Source: Flavobacterium enshiense
GTDB lineage: Bacteria > Bacteroidota > Bacteroidia > Flavobacteriales > Flavobacteriaceae
NCBI RefSeq assembly: GCF_022836875.1
Contig: NZ_CP090376.1
Location: 62,001-126,000 of the forward strand
Direction: 5' to 3'
Length of the DNA: 64,000 nucleotides
Both the position numbers and the translations under genes were made by a program. The notes below the pieces were generated by a model. It made no database searches and was not told where the DNA came from. It worked only from the letters and a program-made list of their open reading frames with translations. This document shows, one piece after another, positions 16,217 through 25,705 of the stretch (the first letter of the stretch is position 1; each line of letters begins with the position of its first letter).

Positions 16217-18208
16217 ATGACATTTCAAGAACAAATTGCAGAAGGAATCCCATCGGTTTTACCGCAACCAAAACCATACGAAACCAATATAAATCACGCA
16301 CCAAAGCGTAAAGAAATACTATCGGAAGAAGAAAAGAAATTAGCACTTCGCAACGCACTTCGTTACTTCGAACCAAAACATCATGCCGAACTAATCCCGG
16401 AATTCAAGGAAGAACTTGAAAAATACGGACGTATCTACATGTACCGTCTGCGCCCGGATTACAGAATGTATGCTCGTCCTATTTCGGAATACCCTGGAAA
16501 AAGCGAGCAGGCAAAAGCCATTATGTTAATGATCCAGAACAATCTGGATTATGCTGTGGCACAACACCCGCACGAATTGATTACTTACGGCGGAAACGGG
16601 GCGGTTTTCAGTAACTGGGCACAATATCTTCTGACAATGAAATACTTGTCTGAAATGACAGACGAACAAACATTGGTAATGTATTCCGGACACCCAATGG
16701 GATTATTCCCATCACATAAGGATGCTCCAAGAGTAGTCGTTACCAACGGAATGATGATTCCTAACTACTCCAGACCGGATGACTGGGAAAAATTCAACGC
16801 ACTTGGCGTAACGCAATACGGACAAATGACTGCCGGAAGTTACATGTATATAGGCCCCCAGGGAATCGTTCACGGAACTACAATTACTGTTTTGAACGGC
16901 TTCCGTAAAATCAAAACCAATCCAAGTGGCGGTTTATTCGTAACTTCTGGTCTGGGCGGAATGAGTGGTGCTCAACCAAAAGCGGGGACCATTGCAGGAT
17001 GCGTAACAGTGTGTGCAGAAGTAAATCCGAAAATCACCAGAATACGCCACGAACAAGGCTGGATTCATGAAATCGTGGAAGACATCACCTTATTGGTTGC
17101 CAGAGTACGAAAAGCATTAGAAAATAAAGAAGTAGTATCCATCGCTTATTTAGGAAATATTGTTGATGTTTGGGAAAGATTTGATGAAGAAGGTTTATAT
17201 ATCGACTTGGGTTCCGATCAGACATCATTACACAACCCTTGGGCGGGAGGCTACTACCCAACCGGATATACTTTTGAGGAATCCAATGAAATGATGGCTA
17301 ACAATCCGGAGCAATTCAAAATTGAAGTACAGAAAACTTTACGCCGTCATGCTGCTGCCATCAACAAGCACACAGCAAAGGGAACTTATTTCTTCGACTA
17401 CGGAAATGCCTTCTTATTAGAAGCTTCCCGCGCTGGTGCTGATGTAATGGCAGAAAATCCAACCTTGGGAAGAGAATTCAAATACCCTTCATACGTTCAG
17501 GACATTATGGGACCAATGTGTTTTGACTATGGTTTCGGTCCGTTCCGCTGGGTTTGTTGTTCAGGAAACCCGGATGATCTGGCAAAAACTGACAAAATTG
17601 CCTGTGACGTATTGGAAAAAATGAAGAAAAACTCACCGGTTGAAATCCAACAGCAAATGGCCGATAACATACAATGGATTAAAGGCGCACAGGAAAACAA
17701 ATTGGTTGTAGGTTCACAGGCACGTATCTTATATGCCGATGCAGAGGGAAGGACTAAAATCGCTGAAGCTTTCAACCAGGCCATTGCCCGCGGAGAAATT
17801 GGCTATGTGGTTTTAGGCCGAGATCACCACGATGTTTCCGGCACTGACTCACCATACAGAGAAACCTCAAACATCTATGACGGTTCTCGTTTCACGTCTG
17901 ACATGGCTATCCAAAACGTAATTGGAGACAGTTTCCGAGGAGCTACCTGGGTATCCATCCACAATGGTGGCGGTGTTGGCTGGGGAGAAGTTGTCAACGG
18001 TGGATTTGGTATGGTTCTTGATGGTAGTAAAGATGCCTCAAGACGCTTAGAATCAATGCTTTTCTGGGATGTCAACAACGGTATTTCCCGAAGAAGCTGG
18101 GCAAGAAATGAAGGTGCTGTTTTCGCAATAAAACGCGCAATGGAAACACAACCACTATTGAAAGTTACAATTCCGAATTTAGTGGATGATACGTTATTAA
18201 ACGATTAG
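16217..18208 (+). CDS. hutU: Urocanate hydratase (long form)
   Basis: It converts urocanate to 4-imidazolone-5-propionate in histidine breakdown, using tightly bound NAD+. Recognisable family blocks include TYGGNGAVFSNWAQY, MYSGHPMGLFPSH, VTNGMMIPNYS, FRWVCCSGNPDDLAKTD and IHNGGGVGWGEV. At 663 residues it is about 100 longer than the well-studied 550-560-residue enzymes. The long form is what I expect in Bacteroidota. The other hut genes (hutH, hutI, hutG) are absent from the window, so this copy is an orphan here. Confidence 0.93.
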   Translation: MTFQEQIAEGIPSVLPQPKPYETNINHAPKRKEILSEEEKKLALRNALRYFEPKHHAELIPEFKEELEKYGRIYMYRLRPDYRMYARPISEYPGKSEQAKAIMLMIQNNLDYAVAQHPHELITYGGNGAVFSNWAQYLLTMKYLSEMTDEQTLVMYSGHPMGLFPSHKDAPRVVVTNGMMIPNYSRPDDWEKFNALGVTQYGQMTAGSYMYIGPQGIVHGTTITVLNGFRKIKTNPSGGLFVTSGLGGMSGAQPKAGTIAGCVTVCAEVNPKITRIRHEQGWIHEIVEDITLLVARVRKALENKEVVSIAYLGNIVDVWERFDEEGLYIDLGSDQTSLHNPWAGGYYPTGYTFEESNEMMANNPEQFKIEVQKTLRRHAAAINKHTAKGTYFFDYGNAFLLEASRAGADVMAENPTLGREFKYPSYVQDIMGPMCFDYGFGPFRWVCCSGNPDDLAKTDKIACDVLEKMKKNSPVEIQQQMADNIQWIKGAQENKLVVGSQARILYADAEGRTKIAEAFNQAIARGEIGYVVLGRDHHDVSGTDSPYRETSNIYDGSRFTSDMAIQNVIGDSFRGATWVSIHNGGGVGWGEVVNGGFGMVLDGSKDASRRLESMLFWDVNNGISRRSWARNEGAVFAIKRAMETQPLLKVTIPNLVDDTLLND

Positions 18209-18221
18209 TTTTAAGTTTCAG

Positions 18222-18278
18222 GTAGTACATAAGCAGAGATTTAAAACTAAACGTTTTTAAACCTGAAATATGTACTAC
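18222..18278 (+). promoter_or_regulatory. Inverted repeat ending at the start codon of the DUF4136 gene
   Basis: GTAGTACATA (18222-18231) and TATGTACTAC (18269-18278) are perfect inverted copies, flanked by TTTCAG and CTGAAA that also partly pair. The second arm ends one base before the ATG, so the hairpin would bury the ribosome-binding region. It could be a terminator-like stem, a control hairpin or an operator. Confidence 0.5.
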
Positions 18279-18279
18279 T

Positions 18280-18831
18280 ATGAAAACGTTGAAACTATTT
18301 TTTCTTTTGCTGCTCATCACAGTAGGAGCCTGTAGCCCGATACAAGTAGATGCCGATTATGACAAAGCCACCGATTTCAGTCAGTATAAGACTTATAATT
18401 TCATGAAAGACGGCATTGCCAAAGTGGAGATTTCTGATTTGGACAAAAAAAGAATTATCAACGCTATTGACAATGAAATGCAGGCAAAAGGTTATACAAA
18501 AAGTGAAACTCCCGATTTAATGGTAAACTTTTTTACCAAAGAAATGGATTATGTCAACGTAAGCAACTACTATGGTTATTGGGGTTATGGCTGGGGATGG
18601 TATCCTTATTATGGTTACCCTTACGCCTATACCACAACCGAAGGCACATTGTACATCGATCTGGTCGATACAAAGAGAAAAGAACTTGTTTGGCAAGGTG
18701 TTGGCTCAGGTCTTTTAGCCGAGAGAATGAGCGAAAAAGAACAACGAATCAATGAATTTGTCAACAGGATTCTATTACAGTTTCCACCTGAAGTAAAAAA
18801 GGACAAAAAAGACAAAAAGGATAAAAAGTAG
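18280..18831 (+). CDS. DUF4136 lipoprotein
   Basis: The 183-residue protein has a lipoprotein signal (lipobox VGAC, Cys at 18). The DUF4136 features follow: DYDKATDFSQYKTYNF near the start, PDLMVNFFTKE in the middle, and YIDLVDTKRKELVWQGVGSG near the end. A Tyr/Gly/Trp-rich loop (YYGYWGYGWGWYPYYG) interrupts the middle. The C-terminus is a run of Lys-Lys-Asp repeats. It is membrane-anchored and of unknown function; the family is widespread in Bacteroidota. Confidence 0.88.
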   Translation: MKTLKLFFLLLLITVGACSPIQVDADYDKATDFSQYKTYNFMKDGIAKVEISDLDKKRIINAIDNEMQAKGYTKSETPDLMVNFFTKEMDYVNVSNYYGYWGYGWGWYPYYGYPYAYTTTEGTLYIDLVDTKRKELVWQGVGSGLLAERMSEKEQRINEFVNRILLQFPPEVKKDKKDKKDKK

Positions 18832-18865
18832 CTGTAACGGCTGCTTTTTTCTTTTTTCACGAAAG

Positions 18866-18909
18866 ACAACATTTATCATATTTATAGTGGTGCAATACAC
18901 TTAAATTTG
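18866..18909 (+). promoter_or_regulatory. FNR/DNR-like box and -7 element of the haemoglobin gene
   Basis: The 14-mer ACAACATTTATCAT (18866-18879) has one good half-site (ATCAT) and one weak one. The -7 element TAAATTTG starts at 18902, exactly 36 bases from the box start. The same spacing occurs upstream of nirK and norC. Confidence 0.55.
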
Positions 18910-18925
18910 CCTAAATTCAATTACA

Positions 18926-19312
18926 ATGCAAGACATTCAAAACCTCGACGATATCAAACAGATGGTCAATTCCTTTTATGACAAAGTGAGACAGGATGAG
19001 TTTATCGGACCGATTTTCGATGAACAAATTCAAGATCGCTGGGAAATGCATTTAGAAAAAATGTATGGATTCTGGCAAACAGTTTTGTTGGATGTTCATG
19101 CCTACTCCGGCAGTCCGTTTCCACCTCATGCCCGACTTCCAATCCAGAAGGAACATTTCGACCGATGGATGACTATTTTCACTCAAAACATAGACGAGCA
19201 ATTTGCCGGTCCTATAGCAGATGAAGCCAAATGGCGTGCAGGAAAAATGGCCGAAATGTTCAACTATAAAATTGAATATTTCAGAAACGCCAATCAAAAA
19301 CCGCTTACATAG
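18926..19312 (+). CDS. Group III truncated haemoglobin
   Basis: The 128-residue haem protein is of the truncated globin fold. FYDKVRQDEFIGPIF matches the group III N-terminal helix. FWQTVLLDVHAYSGSPFPPH is the characteristic block leading to the E and F helices, with the proximal His in the segment LPIQKEHFDRW. Family members bind oxygen and nitric oxide and are often linked to nitrosative stress. The shared FNR-like promoter architecture with nirK and norC supports a nitric-oxide-related role here, but that is inference. Confidence 0.88.
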   Translation: MQDIQNLDDIKQMVNSFYDKVRQDEFIGPIFDEQIQDRWEMHLEKMYGFWQTVLLDVHAYSGSPFPPHARLPIQKEHFDRWMTIFTQNIDEQFAGPIADEAKWRAGKMAEMFNYKIEYFRNANQKPLT

Positions 19313-19384
19313 GTATTTTACATTGTTTTTTTGACTATTTTGCAGTTAGCTATTTTCAAACATCAATCTAACTAATTGCAAATC

Positions 19385-20434
19385 ATGATAAAAAACTACT
19401 CTAAACTCACTTTAGGGATATTGCTTTCCGGTTTTTTGTTCTCGTGCAGCTCTACGAATCTTCTTACCTTGAGCGTAACAGAACCTGCTCCTGTTTATGT
19501 CCCTTCTCAAGGAAAATCGGTAGGTATCATTAACCGAAGTCTGCCCAACTCAAAAAACGAACCTTTTGATGTAATCGACAAAATCTTGTCGGTGGAAGGA
19601 AAAGATTTAGATAAAGACGGCGCCAATGAATCGGTTTTAGGCCTTCAAAACGAGTTGACAAAAAACAATGGTTTTGCCACCGTAAAATTGATTGACGATG
19701 CCAATCTGAAAAGTGTTGGCTTGGGCGTCTTTCCCGCCGCTCTTCAATGGGAAAACGTGGAAAAAATTGCCCAAAAAAATCAGGTTGATTATCTTTTCGA
19801 ACTCTCGTTTTATGATACGGACACCAAAGTGGATTATAAAACTGCTACAGTAGAAAAAGCAAACGTAGTCGGCATTAAAATCCCAATGATAGAACATCAG
19901 GTGAATATTGCCACTATGATCAAAAACGGATGGCGTATTTATGATGTCAAAAACAAGGAAATTCTTGATGAAATAGCATCAAACAATGTAATTAACTCGT
20001 CCGGTCGAGGAATCAATCCGGTAAAAGCAGCGGAAGCTGTGATGGGAAGAAAACAAAACGTCTTGAAAATCAGCAACCGTTTGGGAGTCGATTACGCATT
20101 AAAAACATTGCCATACAAAATCAGGGTTTCACGTGATTACTACGTAAAGGGAACCCCTAACTTCGAAATCGGAAGAAGACGGGCACAAACCGGTAATTGG
20201 GACGGCGCAGCAGAACTTTGGGAAAAGGAAGTCAACAATCCCGATCCTACCATTGCAGGAAGAGCCTGCTATAACATGGCCATCATAAATGAAATAAACG
20301 GAAATTTGGATGCAGCCGTAAATTGGGCTTCAAAATCCTACAGCGACTATGGAGATAAACTGGCTTTACGCTACCTCAACATCCTGAAAGACCGGATTGC
20401 TAAAAAAGAGCAGCTGGTAGCAGAAAACCAATAA
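19385..20434 (+). CDS. DUF6340-type lipoprotein with tetratricopeptide-like end
   Basis: The ATG at 19385 gives a lipoprotein signal (SGFLFSC). An earlier TTG in frame is less likely. The body carries no enzyme motif. The last 90 residues (ARRRAQTGNWDGAAELWEKEV, ACYNMAIINEINGNLDAAVNWASKSY) have the helix-pair pattern of tetratricopeptide repeats. I associate this layout with the DUF6340 family of Bacteroidota. It is probably an envelope scaffold of unknown role. Confidence 0.7.
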   Translation: MIKNYSKLTLGILLSGFLFSCSSTNLLTLSVTEPAPVYVPSQGKSVGIINRSLPNSKNEPFDVIDKILSVEGKDLDKDGANESVLGLQNELTKNNGFATVKLIDDANLKSVGLGVFPAALQWENVEKIAQKNQVDYLFELSFYDTDTKVDYKTATVEKANVVGIKIPMIEHQVNIATMIKNGWRIYDVKNKEILDEIASNNVINSSGRGINPVKAAEAVMGRKQNVLKISNRLGVDYALKTLPYKIRVSRDYYVKGTPNFEIGRRRAQTGNWDGAAELWEKEVNNPDPTIAGRACYNMAIINEINGNLDAAVNWASKSYSDYGDKLALRYLNILKDRIAKKEQLVAENQ

Positions 20435-20440
20435 AAAAAA

Positions 20441-20470
20441 GAACCGTAGGAAATACTACGGTTCTTTTTT
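20441..20470. terminator. Bidirectional terminator
   Basis: A perfect stem GAACCGTAG (20441-20449) with CTACGGTTC (20456-20464), with A and T runs on the outside. It ends the + lipoprotein gene and the - E1 gene that converge here. Confidence 0.88.
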
Positions 20471-20488
20471 TATTTATGTTGAAAAGTA

Positions 20489-22579
20489 TTAGTACGCTAA
20501 CAACTCTTCTATTTTCGCTTTTACTTTTTCGGCAGAAGGAATCATGGTCTGCTCCAAAACGCTGTTTAACGGAATGGCAGGCATATTTTCCGAACCAATC
20601 GTCATTACCGGCGCATCAAGATATTTGAAACATTTCTCCTGAATCATTCCGGCCAAGCTTCTTGCAAAAGAATTATTGATGGATTCTTCCGTTACTACAA
20701 GACATTTTTTGGTCTTTTTAACCGATTTAAGAATCGTTTCTTCATCCAATGGATTTATCGTTCTTAAATCGATAATTTCCACCTGATCCTTGATTTTCGA
20801 AGAAGCATTCAAAGCCCAGTGCACTCCCATTCCGTAAGTAATCACAGAAATAGTTTCTTTGGTTTCCTGTTCCCAGATCTCCTGAACGACATTCGCTTTT
20901 CCGAAAGGTAAAACATAATCCTCGCTCGGCTCATTTGTACGCGCTTCATCGGTTCCTTTCACCTTTGACCAATACAAACCTTTATGCTCTAAAATTACTA
21001 CCGGATTCGGGTCGTAATATGCTGCTTTCAATAATCCTTTCAAATCGGCACCATTACTTGGATATGCGATTTTGATACCGCGAATATTAGCCAATACACT
21101 TTCCACTGAAGAAGAGTGGTAAGGTCCGCCACTTCCGTAAGCACCTATTGGCACGCGCAAAATCATGCTCACCGGCCATTTACCGTTAGACAAATAACAT
21201 GAACGGCTAACCTCGGTAAACAACTGATTCAGTCCCGGCCAAATGTAATCAGCAAACTGAACCTCAACAATCGGTTTTAAACCAACGGCCGACATTCCCA
21301 CAGTAGAACCTACAATGAAAGCTTCTTGAATCGGGGTATTAAACACACGTTCGTCCCCAAATTTTTGAGCCAACGTAGCCGCTTCTCTGAAAACTCCGCC
21401 TAGTCGTCCTCCAACGTCTTGACCGTATAAAAGGCATTCCTTATGTTTTCGCATCAGTTCTTCAACGGCAAACAAAGCGCAATCCACCATTACCACTTTG
21501 TCTTCACGTTCCGGATTTCTTTCGCCTGCTTCCTCTGTAATAGGAGTCGGAGCAAAATCGTGCGTGAATAAATCTTCCGGTTTCGGATCTTCTGCTTTTA
21601 AGGCTTTTTCGTAATCTCTTTTAACTTTCTCTGTAGCCGCATGTTCGATTTCTGCGATTTCATCCAATGTGAATTCAGCATCGATCATCTGCTTCAATAA
21701 AACCGGATACGGATCTCTCGAATGTGCTTCCTCCAAATCATCACGGTACCATTCCATTCGAACGCCCGACGTGTGGTGGTTCAACAATGGAACTTTAGCA
21801 TGAACCAAAAACGGTCGGCGTTCTTCACGTATCGTTTTGAGCACTTTTTGAATCGCCAAATAACTTTCGGTGAAATTAGCTCCGTCAATTGTAATTGCTT
21901 CAATGCCGTGGAATCCTTTAGCATATTCAAATGCATTTTGCGCACGGGTTTCTGCTGCATTCGCTGAAATATCCCATCCGTTATCCTGTACTAAATATAA
22001 AATAGGCAATTGCTTTAATGCCGCCATCTGGAAGGCTTCTGCAATTTCACCTTCGGTTACCGATGCATCTCCAAGTGAGCAAACCACAACCGGTTTTTCA
22101 TTTACAGTCGTATCGTCAAGACCTACATTTTCTTTATACCAAAATCCCATCGCCGCACCCGTTGCAGGAATCGCCTGCATCCCTGTCGCAGAAGACTGAT
22201 GTGGAATTTTAGGCTTGTCCGCATCGCGCAAACTCGGGTGACAGTAATAGGTTCTTCCTCCCGAAAAAGGATCATCTTTTTTTGCCATCAGCTGCAACAT
22301 CATATCATAAGGCTGCATCCCGATTCCCAACATCATCGCATCGTCACGGTAATAAGGAAAAGCGTAATCCTGTGGCAATAATTGCATCCCGACCGCAATC
22401 TGAATCGCTTCATGACCTCGGGAAGTTGCGTGAACATATTTAGAAACCACCTTAAAATTATCTTCATACAAAGTGGCCATTGCTTTGGCAGCAGCCATGG
22501 TTGAAAATGCTTTTTTAAGGGTTGATTTATCTACAAGTACTGGCATATCAATCGTATTCATTGTTTCTTTCTTCAGCAT
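20489..22579 (-). CDS. 2-oxoacid dehydrogenase E1, alpha and beta subunits fused
   Basis: It decarboxylates a branched-chain or related 2-oxoacid with thiamine diphosphate and passes the acyl group to the E2 lipoyl arm. The N-terminal half is the alpha part: TSRGHEAIQIAVG, YYRDDAMMLGIG and the thiamine motif GDASVTEGE at about 170-178, ending in N. The second half (from about 345) is the beta part, with CLLYGQDVGGRLGGVFR and ITYGMGVHWAL. Fused E1 is usual in Bacteroidota. The ATG overlaps the aminotransferase stop by one base. Nearby genes raise phenylpyruvate as a possible substrate; branched-chain 2-oxoacids are the default guess. No E3 is encoded in the window. Confidence 0.9.
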   Translation of the reverse strand: MLKKETMNTIDMPVLVDKSTLKKAFSTMAAAKAMATLYEDNFKVVSKYVHATSRGHEAIQIAVGMQLLPQDYAFPYYRDDAMMLGIGMQPYDMMLQLMAKKDDPFSGGRTYYCHPSLRDADKPKIPHQSSATGMQAIPATGAAMGFWYKENVGLDDTTVNEKPVVVCSLGDASVTEGEIAEAFQMAALKQLPILYLVQDNGWDISANAAETRAQNAFEYAKGFHGIEAITIDGANFTESYLAIQKVLKTIREERRPFLVHAKVPLLNHHTSGVRMEWYRDDLEEAHSRDPYPVLLKQMIDAEFTLDEIAEIEHAATEKVKRDYEKALKAEDPKPEDLFTHDFAPTPITEEAGERNPEREDKVVMVDCALFAVEELMRKHKECLLYGQDVGGRLGGVFREAATLAQKFGDERVFNTPIQEAFIVGSTVGMSAVGLKPIVEVQFADYIWPGLNQLFTEVSRSCYLSNGKWPVSMILRVPIGAYGSGGPYHSSSVESVLANIRGIKIAYPSNGADLKGLLKAAYYDPNPVVILEHKGLYWSKVKGTDEARTNEPSEDYVLPFGKANVVQEIWEQETKETISVITYGMGVHWALNASSKIKDQVEIIDLRTINPLDEETILKSVKKTKKCLVVTEESINNSFARSLAGMIQEKCFKYLDAPVMTIGSENMPAIPLNSVLEQTMIPSAEKVKAKIEELLAY

Positions 22580-23652
22580 TATTTACTAAGGGCAGTTGTA
22601 ACCGCCGGTACTATCCAACCGAATTTATCTACCGTTTTCTGAGTTTTGATCGCATTTAACGTATCATTTACATCGTGAGAAACCGGATTCGCTTTCGGGA
22701 AATTTATTTTCATGTCTTTATATCCGATTTCTTCAATCATCGCAATTCCTACTGCTGTTCCTGCTCCAAAAGCTTCTTCCAACGTACCGTTTTGAGATGC
22801 TTCAATAATTTCAGAGATTTTGATCGGTCTTTCTGTCACCTCGAATCCTTTATAACGAAGTACATCAATCACAGACATTCTCGTAATTCCGGCCAAGATA
22901 GAACCGCTTAAATCCGGTGTAATGAATTTTCCTCCTATTTTAAAGAAAACATTCATCGTGCCTACTTCTTGGATGTATTCGAATTCATTAGCATCCAACC
23001 AAAGCACCTGATCGTATCCTTTTGCTTTCGCTATTTCCGTCGGACGGATTGCGCCCGCATAATTTCCGGCAGCTTTTGCTTCTCCTGTTCCTCCTATTGC
23101 GGCACGGATGTATTTTGTTTCCGCATACAATTTGATTGGTTTACTGAAAAACGGTCCGGCAGGGGATGCAATTACGATAAACTTATATCTCGTCGCAGCA
23201 CGCATTCCGATGAACGCTTCGTCAGCATACATGAAAGGACGCAGATACAAAGCAGCTCCTTCTTCGGATGGTATCCAGTTTTTTTCAAGGGCTACCAATT
23301 GCTTTAACGATTCCACGAACAAATCTTCCGGAAACGATGGCATTCCCATTCTGTCCGCACTGAAATTCAAACGCTTTGCATTTTCGATCGGACGGAACAA
23401 CAAAGGCACATTATCCTTACCTAAAGTCGCTTTCATTCCTTCGAAAATCGCTTGCCCGTAATGCAAGGCCATAGCAGCAGGATGCGTTGGAATCGATGTT
23501 AAAGGTTCGATTCTCGGATTAATCCACGCTCCGTTTTCATAGTCACAAATAAACATGTGATCCGTAAAAGCATTCCCCATCGCGATGTTGTTGATATCCA
23601 CTTCGCTAACTTTTGAGGACTGAACTTGATTGATTTTTATATTGTAAGACAT
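22579..23652 (-). CDS. ilvE: Branched-chain (possibly aromatic) amino acid aminotransferase
   Basis: A fold-type IV PLP aminotransferase, 357 residues from the ATG at 23652; the longer frame starts inside the preceding gene. It has the family blocks HYGQAIFEGMKA, LYLRPFMYADE and the PLP lysine at about 193 in GGTGEAKAAGNY, then QVLWLDANEFEYIQEVGTMNVFF. The enzyme swaps amino groups between branched-chain amino acids and glutamate. Some relatives also take phenylalanine. It is tightly packed between E2 (19 bases away) and E1 (overlap), so it works with them on one amino-acid breakdown route. Confidence 0.92.
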   Translation of the reverse strand: MSYNIKINQVQSSKVSEVDINNIAMGNAFTDHMFICDYENGAWINPRIEPLTSIPTHPAAMALHYGQAIFEGMKATLGKDNVPLLFRPIENAKRLNFSADRMGMPSFPEDLFVESLKQLVALEKNWIPSEEGAALYLRPFMYADEAFIGMRAATRYKFIVIASPAGPFFSKPIKLYAETKYIRAAIGGTGEAKAAGNYAGAIRPTEIAKAKGYDQVLWLDANEFEYIQEVGTMNVFFKIGGKFITPDLSGSILAGITRMSVIDVLRYKGFEVTERPIKISEIIEASQNGTLEEAFGAGTAVGIAMIEEIGYKDMKINFPKANPVSHDVNDTLNAIKTQKTVDKFGWIVPAVTTALSK

Positions 23653-23671
23653 AGTCTGTTTTTTTCTTGTT

Positions 23672-24961
23672 TTATATTGCTGTGTTGCTGTCAAATTTCT
23701 CTAAATAATCGCCGACTCTTCTCAAGAAGGATCCTCCCAGGAAACCGTCTACCACTCGATGGTCGAATGACAGCGATAAGTACATCATGCTTCGGATGGC
23801 GATTTCATCACCTTTAGAAGTAGTAATGACTTCCGGACGTTTTTTAATGATTCCGAGCGCCAATATGGCAACTTCAGGTTGGTTGATAATAGGAGTTCCC
23901 ATCAAACTTCCGAAAGTTCCCACATTCGAAATGGTGAAGGTACTTCCCTGCACCTCATCCGGCTTCAGTTTGTTGTTTCGTGCACTTTCCGCCAAATGAT
24001 TTACGGACGAAGCCAATTCGGATAAGCTCTTCTCATTGGCATTTCTAACCACGGGAACAATCAGGTTGCCGCTTGGCAATGCCGTCGCCATTCCAATATT
24101 GATATCATTGTGAACGATGATTTTTTTCTCGTCAACCGAAACATTGATCATCGGGAAATCCTGAATCGCTTTCGCTACCGCGTCCACGAAAATCGGCGTG
24201 AAGGTTAACTTCTCGTTGTATTTTTCCTGGAATTTGTCTTTCATTTCATTTCTCCAGTTCACCAGATTGGTCACATCCACTTCGATATATGACGTTACAT
24301 GAGGCGACGTCTGTTTCGAATATACCATGTGGTCGGCAATCATCTTACGCATGCGGTCCATTTCCTCAATACGATCTTTGCCCTCCACATAATTGATTAC
24401 CGGTTTCGGATAAGTCGAAGCCGGTGCGCTTGGAGCTGTGAATTGCGGGTTGCGCTGAAGCGGATATTTACGAGTTTTCAGATAGTTGAAGACATCACTT
24501 TTCTGGATTCTTCCTTCTGCACCCGAACCCGGAATACTTTGCACTTCTTCCAATGACAGATTTTCTTTCTGTGCAATGCTGATGATAAGCGGAGACAAAA
24601 ATGCGTCCGGATTGCTTTTTAATTGTACCGGTTTTAGCGCACTTTCAGTTTGAGAAACCGACGGCTTTGGCGCATTTACTTTTACCGCTTCCGTCTTTTG
24701 GGTTTTCACTTCCGATGCCCCGTCCGACGCAATCAACGCCAGCACTTCTCCTACGGCCACCACATCATCTTTTTGATAACGAATTTCGGTAATAACACCC
24801 GAACAAGGAGCAGGAACTTCACTATCCACTTTGTCGGTAGCCACTTCCAGCAGGGTTTCTTCGGCTTCAACCGTATCACCGACATTTTTCAGCCAGTTGA
24901 TGATTGTCGCTTCCGAAATACTTTCACCCATCTTGGGCATTTTGAACTCTACTATTGACAT
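23672..24961 (-). CDS. Dihydrolipoamide acyltransferase E2 of a 2-oxoacid dehydrogenase complex
   Basis: An N-terminal lipoyl domain (1-76) has the lipoyl lysine at 44 in EVATDKVDSEVPAP. A linker and an E3/E1-binding domain follow (LSLEEVQSIPGSGAEGRIQKSD). The acyltransferase domain ends with the catalytic SFDHRVVDG (His about 401, Asp about 405). It takes the acyl group from E1 and gives it to CoA. The branched-chain type is likely from the neighbouring ilvE and fused E1. It stands directly downstream of paaY on the same strand. Confidence 0.92.
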   Translation of the reverse strand: MSIVEFKMPKMGESISEATIINWLKNVGDTVEAEETLLEVATDKVDSEVPAPCSGVITEIRYQKDDVVAVGEVLALIASDGASEVKTQKTEAVKVNAPKPSVSQTESALKPVQLKSNPDAFLSPLIISIAQKENLSLEEVQSIPGSGAEGRIQKSDVFNYLKTRKYPLQRNPQFTAPSAPASTYPKPVINYVEGKDRIEEMDRMRKMIADHMVYSKQTSPHVTSYIEVDVTNLVNWRNEMKDKFQEKYNEKLTFTPIFVDAVAKAIQDFPMINVSVDEKKIIVHNDINIGMATALPSGNLIVPVVRNANEKSLSELASSVNHLAESARNNKLKPDEVQGSTFTISNVGTFGSLMGTPIINQPEVAILALGIIKKRPEVITTSKGDEIAIRSMMYLSLSFDHRVVDGFLGGSFLRRVGDYLEKFDSNTAI

Positions 24962-24969
24962 TTTTTATA

Positions 24970-25025
24970 GTTTTCAGTCGCAGTTTTCAGTCGCACAGAT
25001 ACTGGATACTGCGACTGAATACTGC
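24970..25025. repeat. Short tandem and inverted repeat between paaY and E2
   Basis: TTTTCAGTCGCA occurs twice in tandem, and its inverse GCGACTGAATACTGC follows, so the whole gap can fold back. It is one of a series of different repeats filling the gaps of this gene cluster. Confidence 0.6.
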
Positions 25026-25622
25026 TTACTTTTTCTTAAATTCATTTAATGTTTTATAAAACGCTTCCTGAGTTGGACGATTCTCCGGAATTTCACGCAA
25101 AGGTTCTACAGCTCTTAACGTCTCGTGACATTCGGCAGGAAGTTGCTGGTACAAAGCCGTCCCTTTTGTTTTCCACGCAATCATTTCATCGCTCACGTCT
25201 TTGATAATCGTTGCGGGATTTCCAACAACCATTTTTCGGTTAGGAATCTTCGTATCGGCTTTGATAAAGGACAACGCACCTACGATACATTCATCGCCCA
25301 ATTCCACATTATCCATAATCACCGCATTCATTCCAATTAGACAGTTGGCGCCGATATTGGCGCCGTGAATAATGGCTCCGTGACCAATATGCGCTCCGGC
25401 TTTCAGCACCATGCTTTTGCCCGGAAACATATGAATCGTGCAGTTCTCCTGTATGTTGCAACCGTCTTCGATTATAATCTCACCCCAGTCACCACGGATG
25501 GCAGCTCCAGGACCAACATATACATCTTTTCCAATAATCACGTTACCCGTAACCGCAGCCTGCGGATGGATAAAACTGCTTTCGTGGACAACCGGTATAA
25601 AACCTTTGAATTCGTAAATCAT
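25026..25622 (-). CDS. paaY: PaaY-type hexapeptide-repeat thioesterase
   Basis: The 198-residue protein is a left-handed beta-helix of the gamma-carbonic-anhydrase family, with repeated hexapeptides (VIIGKDVYVGPGAAIRGDWG to GHGAIIHGANIGANCLIG). Metal-binding His residues lie in NCTIHMFPG and GAHIGHGAIIH. Within phenylacetate clusters this family is PaaY, a thioesterase that removes CoA from dead-end ring-hydroxylated thioesters. The tail (YQQLPAECHETLRAVEPL) is PaaY-like. The position at the end of the paa genes supports the call. Confidence 0.9.
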   Translation of the reverse strand: MIYEFKGFIPVVHESSFIHPQAAVTGNVIIGKDVYVGPGAAIRGDWGEIIIEDGCNIQENCTIHMFPGKSMVLKAGAHIGHGAIIHGANIGANCLIGMNAVIMDNVELGDECIVGALSFIKADTKIPNRKMVVGNPATIIKDVSDEMIAWKTKGTALYQQLPAECHETLRAVEPLREIPENRPTQEAFYKTLNEFKKK

Positions 25623-25651
25623 ATTTTTTAGAATATAGATGTAAGAACATG

Positions 25652-25689
25652 GAGAAAAGACTTTTCGGTTTTGTCTATTATCTTTTCTC
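25652..25689. repeat. Inverted repeat between the paaF-like gene and paaY
   Basis: GAGAAAAGA (25652-25660) and TCTTTTCTC (25681-25689) are perfect inverted copies with a 20-base loop in the 83-base gap. Confidence 0.55.
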
Positions 25690-25705
25690 TATTCCCTATT
25701 TTCTT

